Shown here piece after piece: positions 10,801 through 19,363 of a stretch of 64,000 nt of DNA. The stretch comes from UWMA-0277 sp965183885 (lineage in GTDB: Bacteria; Bacteroidota; Bacteroidia; Flavobacteriales; BACL11), in assembly GCA_965183885.1 (NCBI GenBank), contig OZ238992.1, positions 1,488,001 through 1,552,000 of the forward strand, written 5' to 3'. The notes beneath the pieces are model-generated. The model saw only the letters and a list, made by a program, of their open reading frames with translations, was not told the DNA's origin and did not search any database. Position numbers and translations under genes: made by a program. Every line of letters starts with the position of its first letter. Position 1 is the first letter of the stretch.

Positions 10801-13800
10801 CTACTTTTGGGTATACTGATGGTGACGGTGATTTTACAGCAAATGGAGGGGCTTTAACATTTGATCTTTATAAATTAGTATGTAGTAATACTGATACTGC
10901 ATTTACTTGCTTTGGAGATAGTACAGCAACAGCATTTGTGTCGCCAGTAGGAGGTACTCCTTTTATTGATGGCTCAGGAAACCCATACTATAATGTGGTT
11001 TGGACTGATAACTTAGGAAATGTTTGGGGAACATCTGCTACTGTTACTGGATTGCCAGCAGGTTTCTTTACTGCTACTATTACTGATAGTTTAGGCTGTT
11101 CTTATGAAAGGTATCTTCAAGTAATACAATCAGCATTACCTTTACAAGTCGATTCTTTATCACAAGTTAATGTGCTATGTAAAGGAGATTCAACTGGTGA
11201 GATATTTTCCCTTGTTTCAGGTGGTTTTACTACAAGTTATGCAACACTTGTTTTGGGAACTGATACAATATATAATGTTAGTGGTGTATTGGATACTATA
11301 CATATTACTGGTTTAGTGGCAGGAACATATAACTTATATTTATACGACACAATACCTGATGCCTTATATGGAGTTTATGGTTGCCCTCAAGATATACAGA
11401 TTGATATACTTGAACCTCAAGATCATTTGTCATCAACAGTAAATTTACTTTCTGATGTACCTTGTTTTGGTGATAGTACAGGGGTGGCTATAGCTACTGC
11501 TATTGGAGGACAGGCTGGCTATACTTATGTTTGGGATTCAGGAGCGTTTGGGCAAATAGCAAATAATCTTTGGGCTGGATGGCATACAGTATTAATAACG
11601 GATGCAAATGGATGTACATTACTTGATAGTATCGAGATAATAAATCTTCATGCTGAAATTACAGGTACAATACAAATTATTGAACAAGTATCTTGTTTTG
11701 GTGCTTGTGATGCAATTGTTGAGCTTTCAACAACAGGAGGAGTATTACAACATCATTATGATTGGGATATAGGTCCTGATTATTATGGTAGTGGTCCTGA
11801 CACAAACTATAACCTTTGTTATGGGGGGCACGATGTTATTGTTATTGATGCTATTGGTTGTCAAAAAACAATTTCATTTAATATAACACAACCTGATGAA
11901 TTATTTGCAACTGCTAATAATATACAAGATGTACAGTGTTATGGGTTTGATGACGGTATGGCTTCAGCTATAGGTACTGGAGGTACACCTGCATATACTT
12001 TTGTTTGGGATAGCATTAACGGGCCAGTAGGACCTAATATTGATAGTTTAACTCCTGGTATACATACAGTGTATCTTACAGATGCTAATGGGTGTACTGC
12101 CTCTGATACTGTTGTGATTTTAGAGCCAACACAATTAACAGTAGAAATTATTGATAGTATGACGGTTTACTCTTACTGTTTAGGTACGCCATCAGGACAG
12201 TTATGTGCTCAAGCAAGTGGAGGAACACCTTACCCTGCTACTCCAAATTATACTTATATTTGGAATGATCCTTTAGGGCAGAATACACCTTGTGCTTATG
12301 ATTTAATAGCAGGAGTTTATACAGTAATTGTTGTTGATGATAGGTCTTGTACAGCCTCAGCTACTTTTGATTTAGATTCTATTACTAGTAGTATGAACCC
12401 TGATTCAGTTGATCTTACTATTACTGATGTAAGTTGTTTTGGAGGGTATAATGGTTCGGTTATGGTTAATAGTGTAGTAGGAGCAGTAGGTCCTTTAACT
12501 TATGAGTGGACAGGATGTGCTACAACAATTACGGGGAACCCTATAACTTCTTTAGAAGCATGTAGTTATTCTGTAATTATAACAGATAGTTTTGGATGTG
12601 CAATAACAGTAAATGCTGAAGTAGAACAACCTGATGAATTAAGGTATAAAACTTATAATGTAATTGATGAAACTTGTTTAGGTGCATGTGATGGACAAAT
12701 TTGGGTATATGCTGAGGGAGGAACAGGAGATTATTATTATGATGGAGATGAAGTTGGTGATTTCACACAACCATTCTCAAACCCTATACAATTAGTAAAC
12801 GACTCTCTTATTTTTAATTTATGTGAAGGTCTACACAGTATATACCTAACAGATGATAATGGTTGTGAGGGAGCAGTAATCTGGAATTCTGACTGGCAAG
12901 AAACAGTAGGAGAAGGTGTAGTAGTTGATATTCCTGGAGTTATGACTAGCTCAGCTAGTTGTTCTAACTCTAATGATGGTGCTGCTTGGATACAATGGCC
13001 AGGGGCTAATCCTTTATTTACGTATACTTGGGAAACTTATCCTGCAGGTATTGTAGCTGATACAGGTGTTTCAACAGAAATTTTATATCCTGGTAATTAT
13101 ATGCTTGTAGCTCATTATGCTGATAGTGCTAGTTTTGGACAAGTATACCATGGGTGTAATGATACAGCTCTATTTACAATAACGGCTCCTTTGCCTATAG
13201 TTTCAGGTGCTGTGCTAACTGATGTTAGTTGTTTTGATGAAGAGGATGGTAGTATTACTTTAAACCCTAGCGGGGGTATGGGTGGAGCTGCAGGGTATAC
13301 GTACCAGTGGGATGTTACAACATCTATCCCTACACCATTTTTGACTCAACAAAACCAAACAAACTTATTGCCAGGTACCTATACAGTAACAATAACAGAT
13401 ACAAATTCTTGTGAGCTTACAGAGGATTATATTATAGGAGAGCCTGATCCAATAACAGCAAGTATAACTTATGTTGAACCACTTTGTTTTGCTGATGCTA
13501 ATGGTAGTGCTACTGTTGTATCTTCAGGTGGTATTCTTCCTCATACTTATAACTGGAATCCAGGATCTGGAGCAACGGTTAATGGTTTGCAAGCTGGGTC
13601 TTATACGGTAACAGTAACAGATGCTAATAGTTGTCAAGGTGACTTTGAGGTAATAATTACAGAACCTACTCAAATTATCTCTTCAGTTGAAGCTAATTCA
13701 TTCTATGGTGAGGATGGAAATGGAAACCCTTACCATATAAGTTGTAATGGTTTAGCTGATGGTAGTGCTATAGTTTATAATGGCGGTGGAATAGCTCCAC

Positions 13801-14774
13801 TTAATTATGTATGGAATACTTCTCCAGTTCAAACAACTGCTCAAGCAACAGGTTTAAGTGCAGGAGTATATAGTGTAACAGTTGTTGATGCAAGCTTATG
13901 TACTGAAACACAAATGGTTACTATAGTAGAGCCAGATACTTTAGTTGCTAATGGTTTACAAAGTGGAGAGGTTAGCATTTATGGATTTGATATTTCATGT
14001 TATGGACTTTCTGATGGTTGGGTAGAGTTAGATCCAACAGGAGGAGTAACTTTTAATGGAGGTGTTTATCATTATGATTGGACAGGTCCTTTTAGTGGTC
14101 ATGCTACTAATACATCATCAATAAACGGTGTAATTCATGGAACTTATGATGTTAGAATTACTGATGCTAATGGTTGTTTCTATGACACTACATTTGTATT
14201 AATTCAACCTGCAGATACATTTATTGCTGTTGTAACTACTGTAAATTATGCAGGTCCTTCGCATCCTCCAGTAATGGTAATGTTTGAGGATGCAACAATA
14301 ACACCTAATACTATTCCTGCTGACCCTGTTAATCATACTTGGTATTGGAATGATATGGATGTTGAACCTTTTACAAATAGTGCATTTAATATGTTTAGTT
14401 ATACTTTTACAGAAATTGGTCCTAATGAAGTATATGTACTTGTTCAAAATGCAAATACAGGTTGTATTGATTCAGTTTCCTTTATTATTGATGTTCAAGG
14501 TATACCTGATTTAGATAATGTATTTACACCTAATGGAGATGGCATTAATGATGAATTTGTTTTTGGAGAATATGGAATGACTTCAGTATTTGTTAATATT
14601 TATAACAGATGGGGGCAGCAAGTATATTCTTGGGAAGGAGATAATAAGGCTTGGGATGGTAAAGGAGCTGATGGGCAGAATTTACCTGAAGGAGTTTACT
14701 TCTTTGTATTAAAGGCAGATGGTGAAGATGGACATTATTATGAAGAAAAAGGGTCTATAACTTTAATACGCTAA
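7878..14774 (+). CDS. Giant SprB-repeat protein with type-B (gliding-associated) T9SS C-terminus
   Basis: A 2298-aa exported protein. The N-terminus has an unusually long basic region (MKNKNIYRKFRKSSVKSIG) before the hydrophobic core SVLFLFLGLAISANVNAQ. About 17 SprB-type repeats follow, for example QVSCFGACDAIVELSTTGG and ITDVSCFGGYNGSVMVN. Two copies of an unrecognised domain of about 105-115 aa interrupt them, at residues 624-728 and 886-1000, each with a core like DAAYQ...PDVYN..HTY...LTF.LY. The last 80 residues (VFTPNGDGINDEF, VNIYNRWGQQVYSWEG, GKGADGQNLPEGVYFFVL) are a classic type-B sorting domain, also called the gliding-motility-associated C-terminal domain. Unlike its three neighbours it shares no long identical DNA with them. 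Probable role: surface adhesin or matrix protein. A terminator follows 24 bp after the stop. Confidence 0.88.
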   Translation: MKNKNIYRKFRKSSVKSIGKIKSVLFLFLGLAISANVNAQVTFSTTAASAVGVNDGQAIAQAIAGIGNYTYTWTNATTGVIVQGPTTNALLSDTLSNTASGSYVLTFTDNGSSTTITDTVTITAPGGSFTFNKNCDTLTDVTAFVAGCTFLNPVLGTQYVVTDASSTTVLDVIVLADSVFIPALASGTYTVTALNLDNGCTANGSVTVNGTPFTVNSTVVNTLSTVACDGSVSANVLSGQFPYTFTLTNSSGTVVSSTVGLNMSTLSLCDDTYCLNVEDANSCVSDECLEVLFIPCDVNLSVSTPIPCNGGVGDIQVDLDTNNLPLGPVAFTGPRYTYTLFTVSPYVQINFQGSNNNSFVFSGLPEDSYSVSVFDASYGTNCLSDSITLTEPNIIQIFTTVDSTSAPWISDGQITIDSITGGTPGFTIEWRDDNGAVIPGTGMTQTGLSYSNSFTGGYTIFVTDSNGCVGASSVYIHPEHSGDSLRVDSSHVTHVTCFGDCDGQLWAQLDSVGTNAIPPFTFEWKNAAGTIIRTDVITSPSYNIDHSAKYSSICAGDYSLTITDFYNNTIDFTFPTLTEPLALTLDLGPDFTIDCGEDTLLTATPVGGNTSNDTILFSTHVVNLTGTPTGFQDTLIPGTNYLMVVSGTCINFTQSPSNFDAAYQYGPPSPVVIWQMNGVTPARPVPDVYNLGHTYNFPFVATTANTTFSFPNAGFNGTLTFQLYQINTNVPFYNYSWTTNPPTGVVSTTNTVNAYPGTSGTEYILNVEDVLGCSAADAVFIDRNLEILNFTSVTSSDLNCNGDTLAYIAMAVDSSTGFSPYTFYVDNAPIVGDSTANLSAGTHIIYVEDTAGCKSADSTVIIYQPDSLYACGVDTAKVAVLVESFTMTFNASFSHTLASPLSSGVDYRLVVSGTYNETWGAPYLDAAYQFNVSPQIVSNVWTLANLAPVTIRPTIDVYNPAHTYEYSLTGNGLSATFGYTDGDGDFTANGGALTFDLYKLVCSNTDTAFTCFGDSTATAFVSPVGGTPFIDGSGNPYYNVVWTDNLGNVWGTSATVTGLPAGFFTATITDSLGCSYERYLQVIQSALPLQVDSLSQVNVLCKGDSTGEIFSLVSGGFTTSYATLVLGTDTIYNVSGVLDTIHITGLVAGTYNLYLYDTIPDALYGVYGCPQDIQIDILEPQDHLSSTVNLLSDVPCFGDSTGVAIATAIGGQAGYTYVWDSGAFGQIANNLWAGWHTVLITDANGCTLLDSIEIINLHAEITGTIQIIEQVSCFGACDAIVELSTTGGVLQHHYDWDIGPDYYGSGPDTNYNLCYGGHDVIVIDAIGCQKTISFNITQPDELFATANNIQDVQCYGFDDGMASAIGTGGTPAYTFVWDSINGPVGPNIDSLTPGIHTVYLTDANGCTASDTVVILEPTQLTVEIIDSMTVYSYCLGTPSGQLCAQASGGTPYPATPNYTYIWNDPLGQNTPCAYDLIAGVYTVIVVDDRSCTASATFDLDSITSSMNPDSVDLTITDVSCFGGYNGSVMVNSVVGAVGPLTYEWTGCATTITGNPITSLEACSYSVIITDSFGCAITVNAEVEQPDELRYKTYNVIDETCLGACDGQIWVYAEGGTGDYYYDGDEVGDFTQPFSNPIQLVNDSLIFNLCEGLHSIYLTDDNGCEGAVIWNSDWQETVGEGVVVDIPGVMTSSASCSNSNDGAAWIQWPGANPLFTYTWETYPAGIVADTGVSTEILYPGNYMLVAHYADSASFGQVYHGCNDTALFTITAPLPIVSGAVLTDVSCFDEEDGSITLNPSGGMGGAAGYTYQWDVTTSIPTPFLTQQNQTNLLPGTYTVTITDTNSCELTEDYIIGEPDPITASITYVEPLCFADANGSATVVSSGGILPHTYNWNPGSGATVNGLQAGSYTVTVTDANSCQGDFEVIITEPTQIISSVEANSFYGEDGNGNPYHISCNGLADGSAIVYNGGGIAPLNYVWNTSPVQTTAQATGLSAGVYSVTVVDASLCTETQMVTIVEPDTLVANGLQSGEVSIYGFDISCYGLSDGWVELDPTGGVTFNGGVYHYDWTGPFSGHATNTSSINGVIHGTYDVRITDANGCFYDTTFVLIQPADTFIAVVTTVNYAGPSHPPVMVMFEDATITPNTIPADPVNHTWYWNDMDVEPFTNSAFNMFSYTFTEIGPNEVYVLVQNANTGCIDSVSFIIDVQGIPDLDNVFTPNGDGINDEFVFGEYGMTSVFVNIYNRWGQQVYSWEGDNKAWDGKGADGQNLPEGVYFFVLKADGEDGHYYEEKGSITLIR

Positions 14775-14797
14775 AATATTAGCATATAAATAAATAG

Positions 14798-14837
14798 AAA
14801 ATCCCTGAAAGCATATGTTTAAGGGATTTTCTTGTTT
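14798..14837 (+). terminator. Rho-independent terminator after the second SprB-repeat gene
   Basis: AAAATCCCT (14798-14806) pairs with AGGGATTTT (14822-14830). The 15-nt loop holds a CATATG palindrome, and CTTGTTTTT follows. It separates this gene from paralogue C. Confidence 0.75.
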
Positions 14838-14852
14838 TTAAAATAATAAATT

Positions 14853-17800
14853 ATGAAAAAGTTTTTAATCATTTTAGGGGTTGTTTTATTTGCATCCCAG
14901 TCAATTAAGGCGCAAATAATAGTATCTGAAGATACTATTACATGTGGTATTTATACAGATACATTGCATGCAGTAAGTTCAGTGTTAACTAGTATTAATT
15001 CGGATGATATTAATGGAGATGTACTTCCTATTGGATTTACTTTTGATTTTTACGGTATATCTTATGATTACCTTGTGGTTTCAGGGAATGGTTATATATC
15101 TTTTGATACAACAATAGCAAATACATGGTCACCTTGGTCAATTAACTCAGCAATACCAAATCCAGGCTCACAGCCTGAAAATGCTATTATGGCTCCTTGG
15201 CAAGATATTAATTCTGGTACAGGAGGAAATATTTTTTATTCAGTTTCAGGTATTGCTCCTAATAGAAAGTTTATAGTAACTTGGTGTGCTGTTCCAATGT
15301 TCTCTTGTACCTCTCTTATGCATACTTCTCAGGTTGTTTTGTTTGAAGGTTCTAATAAGATAGAAATGTATCTTGAAAATAAACCACTTTGTTCTACTTG
15401 GAATGGAGGACAGGCTATACAAGGTTTAGTTGATGCAACATCAACTAATTTTGATATTGTTATAGACCCTGCCTCAGGTACAGCAAGGAATGCACCACTT
15501 CAATGGACAGCAGTAAATGAAGCATGGGAATTTATTCCAAATGGAGCTACAGCTTACCTTATTGATACTATACCGTATACTCCAATTATTGCTGGTCTTT
15601 GTACTTGGACTGATGCAGCAGGAAATGTTTTAGGAGTTGGTCCTACTCTTCCTGTAGTTATTGATACAACAACTGTAATTTATGCTGATATAACTGGGGG
15701 TTGTATTGGAGGTGGTATGGCGCAAGATTCAATTGAAATTACGATTACAGCTTGTTTTGATATTAGTTTGACTTCTGTTGAGGCTTCTTGTTTAGGAAAT
15801 GATGCAACTATTACGTGTTATCCTAACTTGTCATTAACAAACCCTCCTTGGACTATAGAATTACTTGATATGGCTAGTACTGTATTACAAACAGCAAATA
15901 ATGTTACAGCTAATTCTCATACTTTTATAAATCTATTTCCAGGAACTTATATTGTTAGGGTTACTGATATCTATGGGTATTCTTCACAAGATGTTATAGT
16001 GGTTGGGCAAGCAGTTAATCCAGTTTCAATAACATCTAACCCTGTTGGAGTAAATTGTTATAATGAAGATAATGGACAAATTGGTGTTTGGCCTCAAGGT
16101 GGACTGGCTCCGTACCAATTTTACCTTAATACAGTTCTTAATACAAATGCTTATCCTTTGGATAGTTTATTTACAGGCTTGATAGGAGGAACATATATAG
16201 TTTCTGTGGTGGATGATAATGGTTGTATGAATCGCGATACCGTAGAGGTTACAAGTCCTGCACATCCTCTACAGGCTTTAGCCGCATCAAAGGTGGTGGT
16301 TTGCAATGGAAGTTCTGATGGATTTTGTGTTGCTTCTGCAGCAGGAGGTACACCTCCTTATGCTTATGAGTGGTTTGATGCTAGTCTTTATAATTTTAGT
16401 AGTAATGATACTGCTGCTAATCTTAGTGCTGGAGGTTATTTATTAGAGGTTACTGATGCTAATGGTTGTGATACTTTTACTACAGTTACCGTTATTGAGC
16501 CTCAAACTCCTTTAAGTGGTTCTCCACAGATATTTGGTGTTGCTTGTAAGGGTGATAGTACAGGTATGATTGTTGGTAATGCTCAGGGAAGTTGGGCTCC
16601 TTACACTTACCTTTGGTATGATGCTTCTAATAATTTAATTCAGTCAACATCTTCAATAGCAACACGTGATACTTTGCAAAATGTCCCAGCTGGTACTTAT
16701 GCTTTGGAGGTTTATGATGCTCAGGATTGTTTTGTGAGTTATACTTTAACTGTTGGAGAGCCTGCTACAGCTTTAAAGGTTGATAGTGTATCTGTTATTG
16801 CTACTAATGCTTGTTATGGTGATGCTGATGGGGAGGCTATATTTTATGCTAGTGGAGGTATGCCTTCTTATGTTTATGAGTGGGATAATGGTTCGGTGAC
16901 TACTCTTGCATCTGGTCTTACTACAGGTTATCATACTTTTAGTGTTTCCGATACTTGGGGTTGTGAGGTTGTGGATAGTGTTTTCATTTTTGGGAATTCA
17001 GAGATTCAATCTTCTATTAATATTTTAGATAATGTAAGTTGTTATGGGAACTCAGATGGAAGTGTTGGTATTAGTAGTGTAGGAGGTATTCCAAACTATG
17101 CTTATCATTGGAGTTTTAACAATGCAACTACTTATGCTACCCCTAGTGGTAGTGGAATGACTAACCTTCCTCATGGAGTTTATTATGTTGCAACAGAAGA
17201 TGACCTAGGTTGTATTGTTGTTGATAGTTTCTTTATTAGTGAGCCAATGCCTTTGAGTGTGGAGGCTAGTGAATTTTCTTGGGTTTCTTGTTTTGGTGCT
17301 AATGATGGTTCAGGTATTGCTATAGCTCAAGGAGGGACAGCACCTTATATTTTTGATTGGGGAGGCGGTTTATTTGGAGATACTGTTTATGCTTTAACTC
17401 CAGGTTATCATACTGTTACTGTTACTGATGCAGAGGGTTGTACAGCTACGGATACTATTTTAACTCATGAGCCTCCATTATTATCTATTTTTATAGATAA
17501 TAGTTTAACCGTATTGCCTTATTGTCTTGGAGTTGCAACAGGTAGTTTAACAGGTGTTTCTTCTGGGGGTACAGGTTCTCATTCTTATGCTTGGTCTGAA
17601 GCTGTAACAGGACCTATTTTTGGAGAATTTACTCCAACATTAAATAATGTATTGCAAGGAGTTTATACGATTACAGTAACAGATGATAGAGGTTGTATGG
17701 CTTCAGCTACTGGAGATATTGATACCATTACAAATACAATGTCAACAGCTATTATTCCTTTGGTTACTTATTCTGGAGGTTGGGGTGTAAGTTGTTTTGG

Positions 17801-19202
17801 TGCTTCTGATGCTAAATTAGAAGCGTTAGTAAATGGTGGTATAGCCCCTTATACTTATGATTGGTTAACAAATCCAAGTACTACAGCTATAGCTGATAAT
17901 TTAGGAGAAGGACAACAGTCAGTATATATTGAGGATGTAAATGGTTGTAATAGGACATTAAGTTTTTACGTTACAGAACCTACAGAATTAGCATTTACTA
18001 CTTTAAGTTCTTTTGATGGTAGTTGTTTAGGTTCTTGTGATGGTGTTATAGAGCTTTCTGTTTCTGGGGGTACTTCTTCTTATGATCTTATAGGAACTGA
18101 TAATCTTACTGGTTCTGTAATTACTTCTCCTATTGTTGGAGGTTTTTCTAGTGGTATTTGTTCTGGAGATTATACGATTAGTGTTAGTGATGCTAATGGT
18201 TGTAGTTCAGTATTACTTTCTGGAGGTAATGATCAGATAGTAATTAATGTTCCTGTTGCTACTTCAGCAGCTATTGATGCTTCTAGTGTTGTTGATGTTG
18301 CTTGTAATGGAGGTTCAGATGGTGCTGCTTCAGCATTAAATCCTAGTTCTGGTTCTTTATATTCTTATAATTGGAAGGACCTTTCTGGTAGTGTTGTAGG
18401 TACAGGAACTAGTGTTTCTGGTTTAGCTGCAGGTACTTATGTTTTATATTCTTATTATAGTTCTTATACTGGTTGTACTAGTTCAGATACTGTAGTTATT
18501 AGTGAGGAGTCAGCAATCACAAGTTCTTCTAGTGTTGTTGATGTTGATTGTTTTGGTAATGCTACTGGTAGTATAGCTGTTACTGCTCAGGGAGGAGTTG
18601 GTCCTTATGTTTATAATCCTGCTATATCTAATGGTTTATCAGCAGGTAATCATACGATAACAGTAACTGATGCTAATGGTTGTATTCATACTCATGTTTC
18701 TAGTGTTGGTAGTCCTTTAGCTTTAGGAGTTATAGTTAACAGGACAGGTTTTGTGTTGACGGCTAATACTCCAACTGGAGGAGTTTCACCATTTTCTTAT
18801 AAGTGGTTTAAGGTTGGTTTAGGTCAGGTTGGTACAGGGTCTGTTTATACAGTGAGTAATCCTGGAAATTACTACGTTGTAGTAACTGATGCTAATTTTT
18901 GTACAGTTACTTCAGCAGATGAGACTTATATTGATGCTGGAGTTTTTGATTTGAGTAGTTCTTTATTTTTAAGTGTTTATCCTAATCCTTTTAAGGATGA
19001 GACTATGGTTGATTTTGGAGGTTTGGTTGAGGAAGGTAATTTACGAATAGTAGATGTTTATGGTAAGTTAATAGAGGAGCATAAGGTTTTAAATGCTAAA
19101 TCATTTATTGTTAGCAGAACGAATAAGGCTAGTGGAATCTACTTTATGAATTTAGAGGTTGACGGTTCTATATTGCCTGTATTTAAGTTAATTATTGAGT
19201 AA
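14853..19202 (+). CDS. Giant T9SS-exported SprB-repeat adhesin, paralogue C
   Basis: A 1449-aa exported protein. It has a signal peptide (KKFLIILGVVLFASQSIKAQ). The N-terminal beta-rich domain of about 200 residues (TFDFYGISYDYLVVSGNGYI, APWQDINSGTGGNIFYSVSG, GLVDATSTNFDIVID) is not found in the other paralogues; it resembles the jelly-roll heads of Bacteroidota surface proteins, but I cannot name a family. A linker precedes about 11 SprB-type repeats from residue 390, then a type-A T9SS sorting domain ending in PVFKLIIE. From residue 497 on it is nearly identical to paralogues A and D, except for local patches (notably 17811-17972). The 3' end, including the terminator, is shared with paralogue D but not A. 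ATG at 14853 is the only start consistent with the signal peptide. No clear promoter box is seen in the 78-bp gap upstream. Confidence 0.85.
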   Translation: MKKFLIILGVVLFASQSIKAQIIVSEDTITCGIYTDTLHAVSSVLTSINSDDINGDVLPIGFTFDFYGISYDYLVVSGNGYISFDTTIANTWSPWSINSAIPNPGSQPENAIMAPWQDINSGTGGNIFYSVSGIAPNRKFIVTWCAVPMFSCTSLMHTSQVVLFEGSNKIEMYLENKPLCSTWNGGQAIQGLVDATSTNFDIVIDPASGTARNAPLQWTAVNEAWEFIPNGATAYLIDTIPYTPIIAGLCTWTDAAGNVLGVGPTLPVVIDTTTVIYADITGGCIGGGMAQDSIEITITACFDISLTSVEASCLGNDATITCYPNLSLTNPPWTIELLDMASTVLQTANNVTANSHTFINLFPGTYIVRVTDIYGYSSQDVIVVGQAVNPVSITSNPVGVNCYNEDNGQIGVWPQGGLAPYQFYLNTVLNTNAYPLDSLFTGLIGGTYIVSVVDDNGCMNRDTVEVTSPAHPLQALAASKVVVCNGSSDGFCVASAAGGTPPYAYEWFDASLYNFSSNDTAANLSAGGYLLEVTDANGCDTFTTVTVIEPQTPLSGSPQIFGVACKGDSTGMIVGNAQGSWAPYTYLWYDASNNLIQSTSSIATRDTLQNVPAGTYALEVYDAQDCFVSYTLTVGEPATALKVDSVSVIATNACYGDADGEAIFYASGGMPSYVYEWDNGSVTTLASGLTTGYHTFSVSDTWGCEVVDSVFIFGNSEIQSSINILDNVSCYGNSDGSVGISSVGGIPNYAYHWSFNNATTYATPSGSGMTNLPHGVYYVATEDDLGCIVVDSFFISEPMPLSVEASEFSWVSCFGANDGSGIAIAQGGTAPYIFDWGGGLFGDTVYALTPGYHTVTVTDAEGCTATDTILTHEPPLLSIFIDNSLTVLPYCLGVATGSLTGVSSGGTGSHSYAWSEAVTGPIFGEFTPTLNNVLQGVYTITVTDDRGCMASATGDIDTITNTMSTAIIPLVTYSGGWGVSCFGASDAKLEALVNGGIAPYTYDWLTNPSTTAIADNLGEGQQSVYIEDVNGCNRTLSFYVTEPTELAFTTLSSFDGSCLGSCDGVIELSVSGGTSSYDLIGTDNLTGSVITSPIVGGFSSGICSGDYTISVSDANGCSSVLLSGGNDQIVINVPVATSAAIDASSVVDVACNGGSDGAASALNPSSGSLYSYNWKDLSGSVVGTGTSVSGLAAGTYVLYSYYSSYTGCTSSDTVVISEESAITSSSSVVDVDCFGNATGSIAVTAQGGVGPYVYNPAISNGLSAGNHTITVTDANGCIHTHVSSVGSPLALGVIVNRTGFVLTANTPTGGVSPFSYKWFKVGLGQVGTGSVYTVSNPGNYYVVVTDANFCTVTSADETYIDAGVFDLSSSLFLSVYPNPFKDETMVDFGGLVEEGNLRIVDVYGKLIEEHKVLNAKSFIVSRTNKASGIYFMNLEVDGSILPVFKLIIE
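16341..19148 (+). repeat. 2.8-kb intragenic repeat, copy 2 of 3
   Basis: It aligns with 4915-7716 and 21059-23866. The offset to copy 3 is exactly 4718 at both ends, so no net length change separates them. With copy 3 the match runs on beyond the stop codon to about 19253, taking in the terminator. A patch at 17811-17972 differs from both other copies, while the patch around 16600-16735 equals copy 1 and differs from copy 3, giving a mosaic pattern. Confidence 0.95.
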
Positions 19203-19227
19203 AAATACAAGACTTATATTTTGAAAA

Positions 19228-19256
19228 GGGTGCTATTTATTTAGCATCCTTTTTTT
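19228..19256 (+). terminator. Rho-independent terminator after paralogue C
   Basis: GGGTGCTA (19228-19235) pairs with TAGCATCC (19242-19249) across a 6-nt loop, with one G-T pair, followed by seven T. The same hairpin follows paralogue D, with five T. Confidence 0.85.
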
Positions 19257-19314
19257 ATTTGATTATTAATACTGATTCTTTTCAAGTGTTGAGGTAGTAA
19301 GATTTTAATATAAG

Positions 19315-19340
19315 TTGATTGTAGGCGTACTATATTTTTG
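19315..19340 (+). promoter_or_regulatory. Predicted promoter for paralogue D
   Basis: TATTTTTG at 19333-19340 matches TAnnTTTG exactly. TTG at 19315-19317 lies 15 nt upstream, slightly short of the usual 17-23. The box is 23 nt before the ATG at 19364 and overlaps none of the plausible ATG starts. Confidence 0.5.
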
Positions 19341-19363
19341 TAGTTTTGTGTAAAATATTGATA

